From: Chrysoperla carnea
Lineage: Eukaryota; Arthropoda; Insecta; Neuroptera; Chrysopidae
NCBI RefSeq assembly: GCF_905475395.1
Contig: NC_058337.1
Coordinates: forward strand, 71,382,368-71,446,367
Reading direction: 5' to 3'
Length of the DNA: 64,000 nt
The number at the start of each line of letters is the position of its first letter. The stretch's first letter is position 1. Below, piece by piece: positions 63,760-64,000 of this stretch. The notes beneath the pieces are model-generated. The model made no database searches. It saw only the letters and a program-made list of their open reading frames with translations, and was not told the DNA's origin. The position numbers and the translations under genes were made by a program.

Positions 63760-64000
63760 TATTCTGATGTTTTTTAATTTTATTCCTTCAGAAAGAGGGA
63801 ATATTTTTAATTTATTTTATTATAAAAATTTTTTTTTTCTTGATTAAAATGGATTTTATCTACTTTTTATGTCTAGGTGAGTTTGTTGAATTTTATTTTG
63901 TAAATACAATCAGATAAATATATAAATGAATATACAGGAGATAGTAAGAGTTTCCACCAAAATTGAAACAACGAATCAGCACAAACAGACATTTCGAACT
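63760..64000 (+). other. EpsinR 3' UTR
   Basis: AT-rich sequence after the TGA, cut by the window edge. No exact AATAAA is seen before the end. Confidence 0.5.

Noticed and set aside
1-64000. tRNA, rRNA, CRISPR, viral or bacterial genes
   Set aside because: None recognised on reading both strands. The short CT, TG, A and T tracts are simple sequence only.

Overview
The window is AT-rich eukaryotic nuclear DNA, almost certainly from an insect. The best-resolved proteins (Cad87A, Gp93, NFS1, EpsinR, a FAM120-type protein) are all insect or animal types. Introns are numerous, splice sites are canonical GT/AG, and the spaces between genes are full of short non-autonomous elements. The order cannot be fixed from sequence alone. 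All exon joins below were worked out by hand from splice motifs, reading phase and family knowledge; no alignment was run.

Layout, left to right. (1) 1-7317, minus: Cadherin-87A, from its signal peptide through about a dozen cadherin repeats, cut by the left edge. (2) 7318-24974: about 17.7 kb of mostly non-coding, repeat-rich DNA. It holds one clear small gene, a 53-residue Cys-Gly-Pro (Mst84D/Mst87F-type) sperm-tail-like protein at 13557-13718, one orphan 87-codon ORF at 9610, and several fold-back elements. (3) 24975-35464, minus: a complete 13-exon FAM120A-like gene (1038 aa). (4) 37380-42684, minus: complete Gp93/GRP94 (790 aa, HDEL), with a three-exon plus-strand gene (41764-42435) nested in its second intron. 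(5) 44047-44320, minus: a possible 41-aa microprotein gene in three tiny exons. (6) 47015-49537, minus: complete mitochondrial cysteine desulfurase NFS1 (445 aa). (7) 52232-63759, plus: EpsinR, with the whole TELO2 coding region held as one alternative 3' exon (59202-61864).

The most notable locus is EpsinR/TELO2. The donor after EpsinR exon 3 (phase 1) joins in frame either to a 2663-nt TELO2 exon, giving a 1347-aa EpsinR-TELO2 fusion, or to the EpsinR C-terminal exon, giving a 602-aa EpsinR. The TELO2 exon has no methionine before residue 221 and an in-frame stop 17 nt before its acceptor AG, so splicing from EpsinR is its only evident source of a start codon. This is the arrangement known for Drosophila lqfR/Tel2.

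Other points of interest are the CGP gene with a possible translational control element, the head-on overlap of Gp93 with its nested gene, a triplicated splice donor in Cad87A, a shrunken pogo/Tigger element that keeps a PCNA-binding-like tail, and a triple-nested fold-back cluster near 12 kb. No tRNA, rRNA, CRISPR array or viral gene was recognised.
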